Assembly (NCBI RefSeq): GCF_014647375.1
Contig: NZ_BMPB01000014.1
Span: forward strand, 183,322-247,321
Length of the DNA stretch: 64,000 nt
Source: Parabacteroides faecis
GTDB lineage: Bacteria > Bacteroidota > Bacteroidia > Bacteroidales > Tannerellaceae
Direction of reading: 5' to 3'
The translations under genes were made by a program, and so were the position numbers. Under the pieces are notes generated by a model. That model made no database searches. It was not told where the DNA came from and saw nothing but the letters and a program-made list of their open reading frames with translations. Position 1 is the stretch's first letter, and every line of letters starts with the position of its first letter. Shown piece after piece: positions 1 through 8,284 of this stretch.

Positions 1-478
1 CCTTATCCTCCTCTGCGATCCGAATATCCGCTTTATCGGTCACCAACAAACAGGGCAGTACATATTGCAAACCATCGTTGCCCAGATCAGTCAGGGAGGC
101 GGGATCAAAATCAATCAGAAAGAACTTTCTGTAATCATCTTCCGTAAAAGATAAACTCCCCTCTTTCAGCGAATAACAATTATCCGGCATCAGTTTATAA
201 TCGGTACCGTTCGTTTCGTTATAAGCAGCCAAAACGGATTCATCCACCGACAGGCGGACGGTTGCGGAATGATTTCCTTTACCACTCTTTATCACAGGCA
301 GTTCATAGGTAAAAGTACCCCAATTAAAGACCTTAGCTTCCAGCAACCCTGATTTTTGCAGATAAAGCTGATCATCCAATTCATCCGCATCCCTGTATTC
401 GTCACATGAAACAAACCACAACGAGAATACCGATAAGGCCATCAGAAATATATTATATTTGAATTTCATATTCTTCAT
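1..478 (-). CDS. DUF1735-like surface lipoprotein, 3' end missing
   Basis: The gene is truncated by the left edge; about 159 codons are visible. Reading from 478, the protein begins MKNMKFKYNIFLMALSVFSL and reaches a lipobox-like FVSC followed by acidic residues (DEYRDADELDD), the usual start of an exported Bacteroidetes surface lipoprotein. The following stretch (LPVIKSGKGNHSATVRLSVD, then YNETNGTDYKLMP) resembles the DUF1735/BT_3987-like N-terminal domain that often precedes glycan-binding or GH18 domains in SusCD loci; that family call is from memory. It starts 6 bp after the susD stop, so it is very likely co-transcribed with susC/susD and acts at the cell surface on the same glycan. What follows the DUF1735-like part cannot be seen. 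Confidence 0.75.
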   Translation of the reverse strand, partial: MKNMKFKYNIFLMALSVFSLWFVSCDEYRDADELDDQLYLQKSGLLEAKVFNWGTFTYELPVIKSGKGNHSATVRLSVDESVLAAYNETNGTDYKLMPDNCYSLKEGSLSFTEDDYRKFFLIDFDPASLTDLGNDGLQYVLPCLLVTDKADIRIAEEDK

Positions 479-484
479 TTTTTA

Positions 485-2341
485 TTACCAACCATAATTT
501 TGTGTCAAATTCTGCATTTCATTCAATTGCTCCTGAGGAATAGGGAACAGATAATTTTTGTCCGTGAATACCCTGTCTCCTGAAGCCCAGATAGACGTTG
601 TCCTGTGCCATGAGTCTTCATAATTTTTCGCAGCGACATTCCTTGTCCATACTTTTCCGTTCAGAACATCTTTAGCGGTCATCCACCGGCGAAGGTCCGG
701 TAGCCGGAGTGTCTCGAATGCCAATTCGACCATACGTTCTTTCTGTATAAGCTCACGAAGTAAGTTTTTATTTCCTTTGACTTCCGGATAAGCATCCTCC
801 AGTTTATTCAAACCGGAACGTTCACGGACCAGGTTGATATACTTCAAAGCTTCGGCCTCATCCCGGTTCGGTTTTTCGTTACAGGCTTCCGCATAGTTCA
901 GATAAATTTCCCCTAAACGAAAGATCGGAGCGACCAATTGCCCCCAGTTACCCTGGTCCGTATTCAAAGTCGGGTCGGTCATTCTGCGCCAGGAATATCC
1001 AACCTTTACGCAATCGCCACTACCTGAATAGGAAGAAGTACCTCCATCAAAGAATGTAACGGCCTCTTTTCTCATCGCCGGATTCAGCCACGGGAATCCA
1101 TTCGCTAAAACAGAAGCATAAAAACGAGCGTCACGCCCGACACAACTGTTATGTGCTTTTACAAGCAGGAAAGTATCCAACGGATGTTTATAACTATCCT
1201 TAAAACCATCTTCCACATAACCGGATTTCGAGTCTATAACCGGAGAACCATCCGCATTATATCCCGTGACAGGGAAGCGCCCTGAAGCAGCCATAGGATA
1301 AGTATCGACCAAACGGATAGAAGGGCAATATCCACCATAACCGGTCTTACAGAACTGGGGAGGATTACAACGAACAACAATGAACATTCCATCAGTTTGC
1401 CATTGTCCCCAAATAAGTTCTTTATTCCATTTTTCCAATGTTATCGCCATATACGAACGGATTGCCCGTTTGAACGGATCTGTTTCTGTCGTGTTCCGTA
1501 CCAGATCATAAATTCCCAGATCGATGACAGCCTTAGCTGCATCAGCCGCCTTTTGCCACTTTTCTAGGTCCGGTGACTGCGGGAATAATAATTCTCCGTC
1601 TTTATTCTGCATTCCCTTATACAGAGAACAGCCATTGAACAGCGGACTTGCCATATACAACAGGAAACGGGCCTTAGCAGCCAACACAACTCCTTTCGTT
1701 ACACGCCCGTACCAACTGAGATCCGTAATCTGTAAAGGTAAAATCTCTGCGGCCTTATCATATTCTTCCAGCACAAACTGCACATTTGCTTCCAGCGGAT
1801 GGCGATCAACATCTTCCGCATGAATACTGGAATCAGAATCCTGGTCTCCCCAAACATAAATCGGTCCGTACCGATCTATTAAGAGTGTATAGAAATAAGC
1901 TCTCAAAAAACGAGCCTCCGCCTTCATTATATCTTTTTCTTTCTGGGTCAATTCCACACACTCATCTACGTGGTTCATAAATACGGTAGCCTGATTAATG
2001 GCCTGATACATATTTTTCCAGATCGCATAGGAGGTAGTCGTGACACTCCATGTCCCATTCAAAAAACTATGGTACCCCAATCCGGACATCCAGGAAAACA
2101 GAGCTTCATCACTCATGGGGATATTAGCACCGACAGCATTTTCATGCCAATTATATGTCTGGGGAACAAAGCCATACACTTGTGCCAGATATTGTTCGGT
2201 TGTGGAACGTTTATTGAATACTTCCTCCAGTTTAATCTGATTATCCAACTCTACATCCAGAAAACCATCACAACCGGTAAACAACATGCCGATCATGCAT
2301 AACAGACTGATTACTGTATATCTATGCTTATATTTTTTCAT
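485..2341 (-). CDS. SusD/RagB family outer-membrane glycan-binding lipoprotein
   Basis: 618 aa. A short N-terminal hydrophobic stretch ends in the lipobox LFTGC, so Cys24 is probably the lipidated residue, followed by GFLDVELDNQ, a classic start of SusD proteins. The C-terminal half carries typical SusD_RagB features, including RLGEIYLNYAEACNE and LRLPDLRRWM. SusD proteins cap the extracellular face of their partner SusC barrel and help capture oligosaccharides. It lies 11 bp downstream of susC, in the usual order. The substrate cannot be read from sequence; the DUF1735-like neighbour and the STN/FecR pairing would suit a host-type glycan, but that is inference. Confidence 0.96.
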   Translation of the reverse strand: MKKYKHRYTVISLLCMIGMLFTGCDGFLDVELDNQIKLEEVFNKRSTTEQYLAQVYGFVPQTYNWHENAVGANIPMSDEALFSWMSGLGYHSFLNGTWSVTTTSYAIWKNMYQAINQATVFMNHVDECVELTQKEKDIMKAEARFLRAYFYTLLIDRYGPIYVWGDQDSDSSIHAEDVDRHPLEANVQFVLEEYDKAAEILPLQITDLSWYGRVTKGVVLAAKARFLLYMASPLFNGCSLYKGMQNKDGELLFPQSPDLEKWQKAADAAKAVIDLGIYDLVRNTTETDPFKRAIRSYMAITLEKWNKELIWGQWQTDGMFIVVRCNPPQFCKTGYGGYCPSIRLVDTYPMAASGRFPVTGYNADGSPVIDSKSGYVEDGFKDSYKHPLDTFLLVKAHNSCVGRDARFYASVLANGFPWLNPAMRKEAVTFFDGGTSSYSGSGDCVKVGYSWRRMTDPTLNTDQGNWGQLVAPIFRLGEIYLNYAEACNEKPNRDEAEALKYINLVRERSGLNKLEDAYPEVKGNKNLLRELIQKERMVELAFETLRLPDLRRWMTAKDVLNGKVWTRNVAAKNYEDSWHRTTSIWASGDRVFTDKNYLFPIPQEQLNEMQNLTQNYGW

Positions 2342-2352
2342 ATGCTTAATAA

Positions 2353-5300
2353 TTAAAAGTTAACATTCATTCCTATGGCAGCCGTACGCATTTGGGGATA
2401 TAGTCCTCCGGTTCCGGTATTCAGTTCCGGATCCCATAATTTGAAGCCGCTAAACGTCAGCAGATTGACACCCTGTATATAAAAACGTATCGTCGAAAGA
2501 CCTATCTTTTGTATCAGTTCTTTAGGTAATGAATATCCTATCTCCGCATTTTTCAAACGGATATAGCTCATATCGCGCCACCAAAAGGAAGACTGTTGCT
2601 TATTATTGTCAAAGGCCGACATCCACATACGGGGATATTTCGCATTCGGATCCGGATTCCATTCAGTCCAACGGTTCTCTGCTACCTCTTCATAGAAGTT
2701 TCCAAGAGACAGAATACTGCCGTCACTACCGTACACCTGGCTTCCTCCGATCATACGCCCTACATGGGTAGCTCCCTGAAAGAATACGGATAAATCAAAA
2801 CGTCTCCATCGCAGGCTCACACCGAAACCATAGTTGATCTCAGGGATTGTCGTATATCCCATCGGAACCCGGTCGTTTGAGTCGATAATCCCGTTCCCGT
2901 CTATATCCCGGTATTTGATATCTCCCGGACGTACCGGACCGAAGGTTTGTGTCGGACTGTTCGCAATATCTTTCTCCGACTCAAACAAACCAATAGCAAC
3001 CAGCCCCCTATGTTGATCCATCGGAAAACCTACATCATTCAAATAAGGCCATTGCTGATTCGGTTTATCATCATACAATACTTTATTACGGTTAAAGGTA
3101 AAGTTTCCACGTCCGGATATATATAACTCATCATTTACCTGCTGTTCATATTCCAGCGTCATATCTATCCCCTGATTCTGCATCTTACCTAAATTCACAT
3201 ACTGCGTCACGTTAATACCGACTACCGAAGGAATACTTTGTTGCTGAATATAAATACCTTCGCGTTTTTCTTTAAAATAATCGGCACTCAGTTTAATACG
3301 ATGGAACAGTCCTAATTCAAAACCGACATCCGTCTTCTTGGCAGTTTCCCAGGATACATTTGGGTTACCGGGATGTCCGGTTGCGATACCTCCGATCCAC
3401 TTTGCCTGATCACGTCCGAAATTCCAACCTCCCGTATACTGCATCTCGGTATTATACGCAAAACGACGATCACCGCCGATCTTATCATTTCCTATCTCTC
3501 CATAAGAACCCTTAATCTTCAATAAGGAGATCACAGATGACAGGGGTTTCCAGAAATCTTCATTACTGATCATATAGCCCAAAGCACCGGAAGGGAAAAA
3601 ACCGAAACGTTTTCCCGGAGCGAAGTTTTCAGAGCCATTATAACCAAAATTGAATTCTGCAAAATATTTATCCCTGAAAGAATAAGCTGTACGGCCTGCA
3701 ATACCGATATTTCTATTGGCAAAAGCTGCAATATAATCAGTCGGGAAGTTGTTGGTATATTCCCGGATATTGAATAAAAACAGGCCATTCACCCGATGGT
3801 CATCGTTAAATAACTGATCGTATGTAAGCGATGTTTCAAAGTTCCAGGTCTGTGCCCCTCTGTTAGAGCGAGCCAGAGAAAGGAAATCATTACCGTCGCG
3901 GTTCTGATGTAAAATCAGATTTCCTTCCTTATCTCTTCCCAAGGCATCGTATGTAACCGGCGACTTACGCTTATCCAGAGTCGATTCATTACGGGCATCC
4001 CATGAGAATTTTGCATTCCCTTTTAAACCGGGAGTAATAAATGAAAAATCCTGTGTCAGGCTGATCAAAGATTGAGCATTGTTCCAGAAATCAGCAGAAT
4101 AACCTGTATAGTTCAGATCCAGATAAGGATTAGTCCCTACAATAGGGCGGGACAAGCTACCATCTGAAAATACGGGAACAACAGCAACGGAAGGAACGGC
4201 CAATGTATTCTCATAAACACTTTCCATTGCAACCCCTAAACGGTTCTTAATTTCATATTGGTTCGACAACGAAAGACTCAGTTCCGTCAACCGGGTCACA
4301 TTAATATCGACATTGGCCCGGAAATTGATTTTTTTGTATCCGACCTGGGGATCATACTGAGGGTTCTTCACCGGTTTAAAAATACCATTCTCACTATAAA
4401 ACGAACCGGCAACATAATAGCGGACACTTTTACCTCCTCCCGAAACATTGACATTCGCACGGATATTATTCGATATATTGCGGAACGTCGTATCCCACCA
4501 GTCCACATTCGGATACAAATCCGGATCCGTATGATTGACATATTTATCATATTTCATCGGTTGATAAGCCAATTGACCATTTCCCTGTAATGTGATGTCA
4601 TTATAATAGTCCATCCATTGGGAGGCATTCGCCATTTTAGGTGTTACGGTCGGATTGGAAATCCCATATTCCACCCGGGCATTGATAGCCGGTTTTGCCT
4701 CTCTTCCCCGTTTTGTTGTGATCAGGACAATCCCGTTTGCACCACGCACTCCATACAATGCCGTAGCTGTCGCATCCTTCAGGATAGAAAAAGTCGCAAT
4801 ATCTTCCGGATCGACCAAATCCATCGATCGTTCTATCCCATCCACCAGGATAAGCGGTGTATTGTTTGCCCCGAAAGAGCTGATACCCCGTATCCAGAAG
4901 TCGGCTCCGGCACCGGGTTCCCCCGTACGTTGTATGGCTACAATACCAGCCATCTGCCCGGCCAGACTTGTACTCAGCTTCGCCACAGGTACCTGAAGCT
5001 GTTCAGAAGTAATGGTAGATATAGCACCTATCACACTAGCCTTCTTTTGCTTACCGTAAGCAACAACGGTAACCTCTTCCAATTCATCTACTTTAGGTTT
5101 CATTCTGATCACAACATCATTTTGGTTACCGATAACTACTTCCTGATCTTCCATTCCCAGATAAGAAATGACTAACTTATCCGATTTGTTCACTTCCAGT
5201 TCGAAAGAGCCGTCCAGGTCAGTCGTCACACCACGGGTACTTCCTGCAACCAGGATAGCAGCTCCCGGCAACGGTTCACCAAAGTCATCCAACACCTTAC

Positions 5301-5709
5301 CCCGAAAAGTACTTTTGTTCTGGGCTTTCAGTGGCAACGGACCAATTAAACCTGTATCCTTTTTCTTAGAGATAAATATCTGACGGTCTTTTATAACATA
5401 GGTATTATCCGTTCCCTCGAACAACTGTTTCAATATAACTTCCACAGTCTGATCAGTGATATCCAATTTCACCTTCCGGTTAATATCCAATACACCATCA
5501 TAATAGAAAAATACATATTCACTTTGCTTTTCTATTTCAGAGAAGATTTCCTGTACAGTCTTATTGTTCGCTTTCAAAGACAATGTCGTCGATTGCGAAT
5601 AAGTATCATTAGCCAAACTTGCATTTATTCCCAAGATCAGGAATATAGCGGCGATTTTCATAATGCGATATTTAACACTCCAGTAATTGGAGAATCGTTT
5701 ATTTACCAT
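2353..5709 (-). CDS. SusC/RagA family TonB-dependent receptor with STN signalling domain
   Basis: 1118 aa. An N-terminal signal (about residues 1-34) is followed by an STN domain (about 45-115, with VQEIFSEIEKQSEYVFFYYD), a carboxypeptidase-regulatory-like domain (about 132-210, GKVLDDFGEPLPGAAILVAG), a plug domain (about 220-340, with GVRGANGIVLITTKRG) and a 22-strand-type barrel ending in Phe (GMNVNF). SusC barrels import oligosaccharides across the outer membrane using TonB energy. The STN domain marks the subset that signals through a periplasmic FecR-type anti-sigma factor, and a fecR gene lies just upstream. It forms an operon with susD and the truncated lipoprotein gene. Confidence 0.97.
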   Translation of the reverse strand: MVNKRFSNYWSVKYRIMKIAAIFLILGINASLANDTYSQSTTLSLKANNKTVQEIFSEIEKQSEYVFFYYDGVLDINRKVKLDITDQTVEVILKQLFEGTDNTYVIKDRQIFISKKKDTGLIGPLPLKAQNKSTFRGKVLDDFGEPLPGAAILVAGSTRGVTTDLDGSFELEVNKSDKLVISYLGMEDQEVVIGNQNDVVIRMKPKVDELEEVTVVAYGKQKKASVIGAISTITSEQLQVPVAKLSTSLAGQMAGIVAIQRTGEPGAGADFWIRGISSFGANNTPLILVDGIERSMDLVDPEDIATFSILKDATATALYGVRGANGIVLITTKRGREAKPAINARVEYGISNPTVTPKMANASQWMDYYNDITLQGNGQLAYQPMKYDKYVNHTDPDLYPNVDWWDTTFRNISNNIRANVNVSGGGKSVRYYVAGSFYSENGIFKPVKNPQYDPQVGYKKINFRANVDINVTRLTELSLSLSNQYEIKNRLGVAMESVYENTLAVPSVAVVPVFSDGSLSRPIVGTNPYLDLNYTGYSADFWNNAQSLISLTQDFSFITPGLKGNAKFSWDARNESTLDKRKSPVTYDALGRDKEGNLILHQNRDGNDFLSLARSNRGAQTWNFETSLTYDQLFNDDHRVNGLFLFNIREYTNNFPTDYIAAFANRNIGIAGRTAYSFRDKYFAEFNFGYNGSENFAPGKRFGFFPSGALGYMISNEDFWKPLSSVISLLKIKGSYGEIGNDKIGGDRRFAYNTEMQYTGGWNFGRDQAKWIGGIATGHPGNPNVSWETAKKTDVGFELGLFHRIKLSADYFKEKREGIYIQQQSIPSVVGINVTQYVNLGKMQNQGIDMTLEYEQQVNDELYISGRGNFTFNRNKVLYDDKPNQQWPYLNDVGFPMDQHRGLVAIGLFESEKDIANSPTQTFGPVRPGDIKYRDIDGNGIIDSNDRVPMGYTTIPEINYGFGVSLRWRRFDLSVFFQGATHVGRMIGGSQVYGSDGSILSLGNFYEEVAENRWTEWNPDPNAKYPRMWMSAFDNNKQQSSFWWRDMSYIRLKNAEIGYSLPKELIQKIGLSTIRFYIQGVNLLTFSGFKLWDPELNTGTGGLYPQMRTAAIGMNVNF

Positions 5710-5762
5710 ATCTTTGTATTGATTTTTAAATGGTTATTTTCAACTAGTTAATTTAAAGATCC

Positions 5763-5792
5763 AACCGGATAACATGGCAGTGTTATCCGGTT
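5763..5792 (-). terminator. Hairpin between fecR and susC
   Basis: Perfect 11-bp inverted repeat (AACCGGATAAC / GTTATCCGGTT) with an 8-nt loop in the 195-bp gap between the fecR stop and the susC start. In the direction of transcription it is followed by GGATCTTTAAATTAAC, with no continuous U tract. It may end the fecR transcript, act as an attenuator, or protect a processed mRNA end. Confidence 0.55.
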
Positions 5793-5904
5793 TTGTAAGC
5801 ATTTACAGATCTATTATTATTCCATTCGAACTTTTTCCATAGGCTTTCAAATTTAAGTTGTTAACATATATGCTTCAAAAAACAATAACCTAATACACAA
5901 TCAT

Positions 5905-7107
5905 TTATTTACCTACTTTGACTAATATATACTCCTCACCTACTTTCTTGTAGAGGATCGGAGCTGTTTGACTCAACCCATCCAGAACAACCTCCAGGTC
6001 CTCCTGCATATCAAGCTTTCCTGAACATCTTAAATCTGCCACATCAGACTTGTAACTGATCTTTTTCCCATAATAACGGGATAAACGATCCAGGATTACC
6101 GACAAATGTTCACTTCTGTATGTATATAACCCATCTTTCCATAAGATATAATCATTTACATTGACATCCTTTATATCACATTCTCCCTTATGATAAGAGA
6201 ACATCCTGTTAGGCTCCAGGCGAAAATCTTCATCATCCCTGGTATCTACCTGCACACTCCCCGTCACCAGGACTACCGATGCCGATTCGTCCGTTTCGTA
6301 TGCCATTACATTAAAAGAAGTACCCAGAACCTGTACATCCATCTCCTTCGTTTTTACGACAAAAGGTCTGTTCTTATCCGGTGCTACCTCCAGGAAAACC
6401 TCGCCGTTTACATAGATTTCTCTTTTTTTATCTGCGAATGCCACCGGGTACACGATCCGGCTACCGGCATTCACCCAGACTTTGGTTCCGTCCTCTAAAA
6501 TCAAGGTAGAACGTTTCCCGTTCGGAACGATCAATTGATTAAACTCCAATGATCGCTTGGAGGAGTTAGCAGAGCTTTGAAACGCATCTGCGATTTTTTC
6601 CGAATTAACGACCACCGTCCCTTTTGCATCATATTCGATCTGAGATTCCTGTCCGCTGATCGGAATCTGCTTATCGGGTAAAACCAATTGTATATCATCC
6701 GCTTCCGGAGTAACAGCCATTTCCCGGGCAATGGCTTCTACATCCGGAGTTTTGTTTACATTGGTATATATATATGAAATAGAGAATATAATCAAAACAG
6801 TGACACAGGCGGCAACCATCCATATAAAAGAACGAAAGCGACGATTACGTTGCATTTGCAGGATCTTGTTCGAATCCTTGATCCTTGTCCATAATAAATC
6901 CTGTCGTTCATTACTCATTTGCTCTTTCTTTACACGGATGGAACGTAAAAAGAATACTGCTAACTGGTATTCCTGCTCATCCAGTCCGCCGGCGATCTGT
7001 CCTTTCCAGAAATTGATCGTATCCAGCGTCGGAGAAGTGTTTGATTCGATAAAGAAATCATCTTCCAACAGCTTTTCCGTGGTATATTTCGTATAATCTT
7101 TATTCAT
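5905..7107 (-). CDS. FecR family anti-sigma factor
   Basis: 400 aa. A cytoplasmic N-terminal region of about 90 residues precedes one membrane segment (about 93-115, FIWMVAACVTVLIIFSISYI). A periplasmic FecR domain follows (LIVPNGKRSTLILEDGTKVW, about 192-285) and a C-terminal DUF4974-like part (about 320-395). In this family the periplasmic part senses the STN domain of the cognate SusC and the cytoplasmic part controls an ECF sigma factor. The downstream STN-containing SusC is the obvious partner. Unusually, the gene upstream is korB rather than the sigma factor that normally precedes fecR. Confidence 0.95.
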   Translation of the reverse strand: MNKDYTKYTTEKLLEDDFFIESNTSPTLDTINFWKGQIAGGLDEQEYQLAVFFLRSIRVKKEQMSNERQDLLWTRIKDSNKILQMQRNRRFRSFIWMVAACVTVLIIFSISYIYTNVNKTPDVEAIAREMAVTPEADDIQLVLPDKQIPISGQESQIEYDAKGTVVVNSEKIADAFQSSANSSKRSLEFNQLIVPNGKRSTLILEDGTKVWVNAGSRIVYPVAFADKKREIYVNGEVFLEVAPDKNRPFVVKTKEMDVQVLGTSFNVMAYETDESASVVLVTGSVQVDTRDDEDFRLEPNRMFSYHKGECDIKDVNVNDYILWKDGLYTYRSEHLSVILDRLSRYYGKKISYKSDVADLRCSGKLDMQEDLEVVLDGLSQTAPILYKKVGEEYILVKVGK

Positions 7108-7210
7108 TGTTCCAATAACGTTTTTCTTTCAAAACACAGGTTTCGATCATTTATACTCACTTTTTTCCGATAAAAATCAACTTTTTCATTTTCCTATGGA
7201 CGAAGATGGA

Positions 7211-7244
7211 TAAAACAAAAAAGGGATGATCGTACGATCATCCC
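7211..7244 (-). terminator. Rho-independent terminator of korAB
   Basis: A perfect 22-bp palindrome (GGGATGATCGT/ACGATCATCCC, 7223-7244) is followed on the minus strand by TTTTTTGTTTTATCC. It lies 26 bp after the korB stop and is a textbook intrinsic terminator. It also separates korAB from fecR. Confidence 0.92.
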
Positions 7245-7270
7245 TCCTGTTTCAGTATAACAGTAAATTC

Positions 7271-8281
7271 TTATTTTACTTCCCAAACTTCCCCTTTCAT
7301 CAGGAAGTCTTTCAGTGTACGGGTAGGATTCTTTGCCTGCACTTCTTCAATCTGCTGATGAACGGCCTCATCGTACACCGGAGCATCCACATCGCGGATA
7401 ACCCCCAGGGCGATTGGCATATCATCCGACATCATAGCCAACATCAGATGAAGCGTACTATCCTTTTCATGGGCATCATGAACCAGAATATCATCCATCG
7501 TATAACCATCTTCACCGATCGTGACAGCTTTCAGTTTCAGTCCGTCCAGGACAAGACCTTTATTACCTTCCTTACCAAAGATCATCTTTTCGCCGTGGCG
7601 CAGGAAGATCGTACGGTCGGCACGGTATTCCTTATCGACAATACTTTTGTGTATACCGTCGTTAAAAATTACACAGTTCACCAATACTTCCGTAACAGAA
7701 GCACCTTTATGGCGGGCAGAGGCAGCCAGCACTTCAGTCGTATTCTTCAGGTCTACATCGATCACACGGGCAAAGAAGTTTCCGCGCGCACCCAAAGCCA
7801 GCTCAGCAGGAACAAAAGGATCTTCCACCGTTCCGTAAGGAGAACTCTTGGAGACGAAACCACGGTCGGACGTCGGTGAATACTGTCCTTTAGTCAGACC
7901 ATAGATCTTATTATTGAACAGGACTATGTTCAGGTCGACATTACGGCGTACGGCATGGATGAAATGGTTACCGCCGATAGCCAGACAGTCGCCGTCACCG
8001 GTGATCAACCAGACACTCAGGTCGGGACGAGCAGTTTTCACACCAGTTGCGATCGCAGCACCACGTCCGTGAATGGTATGGAAACCGTATGTATTCATAT
8101 AATAAGGTAAACGGGAAGAACACCCGATACCCGAGATAACGGCCATATTATGAGGAGCCACTCCTACTTCCGCCATCGCTTTGTGTAAGCAGTTCAATAC
8201 GGCATGGTCTCCGCAGCCCGGACACCAACGAACATACTGGTCGCTTTTATAATCTTTCGGTTCGAATTTTATATCTGTCAT
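7271..8281 (-). CDS. korB: 2-oxoacid (2-oxoglutarate):ferredoxin oxidoreductase, beta subunit
   Basis: 336 aa. This is the thiamine-pyrophosphate-binding subunit, with RWCPGCGDH (Cys20 and Cys23) near the start, GIGCSSRLP, and the TPP/Mg motif GDGDCLAIGGNHFIHAVRRN closing with NN. With the alpha subunit it oxidatively decarboxylates a 2-oxoacid to acyl-CoA and reduces ferredoxin; in anaerobic Bacteroidales this pair usually acts on 2-oxoglutarate, supplying succinyl-CoA. It starts 3 bp after the korA stop, so the two are translationally coupled. A strong terminator follows. The exact 2-oxoacid preference is not decided by the sequence. Confidence 0.95.
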   Translation of the reverse strand: MTDIKFEPKDYKSDQYVRWCPGCGDHAVLNCLHKAMAEVGVAPHNMAVISGIGCSSRLPYYMNTYGFHTIHGRGAAIATGVKTARPDLSVWLITGDGDCLAIGGNHFIHAVRRNVDLNIVLFNNKIYGLTKGQYSPTSDRGFVSKSSPYGTVEDPFVPAELALGARGNFFARVIDVDLKNTTEVLAASARHKGASVTEVLVNCVIFNDGIHKSIVDKEYRADRTIFLRHGEKMIFGKEGNKGLVLDGLKLKAVTIGEDGYTMDDILVHDAHEKDSTLHLMLAMMSDDMPIALGVIRDVDAPVYDEAVHQQIEEVQAKNPTRTLKDFLMKGEVWEVK

Positions 8282-8284
8282 TTT

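Noticed and set aside
4618-5175. 185-codon open frame opposite susC
   Set aside because: Antisense shadow of a strongly coding gene; composition (Cys/Arg/His-rich) is not protein-like.
7226-7879. 217-codon open frame opposite korB
   Set aside because: Mirror of korB codon pattern; it begins at the terminator hairpin and matches no family.
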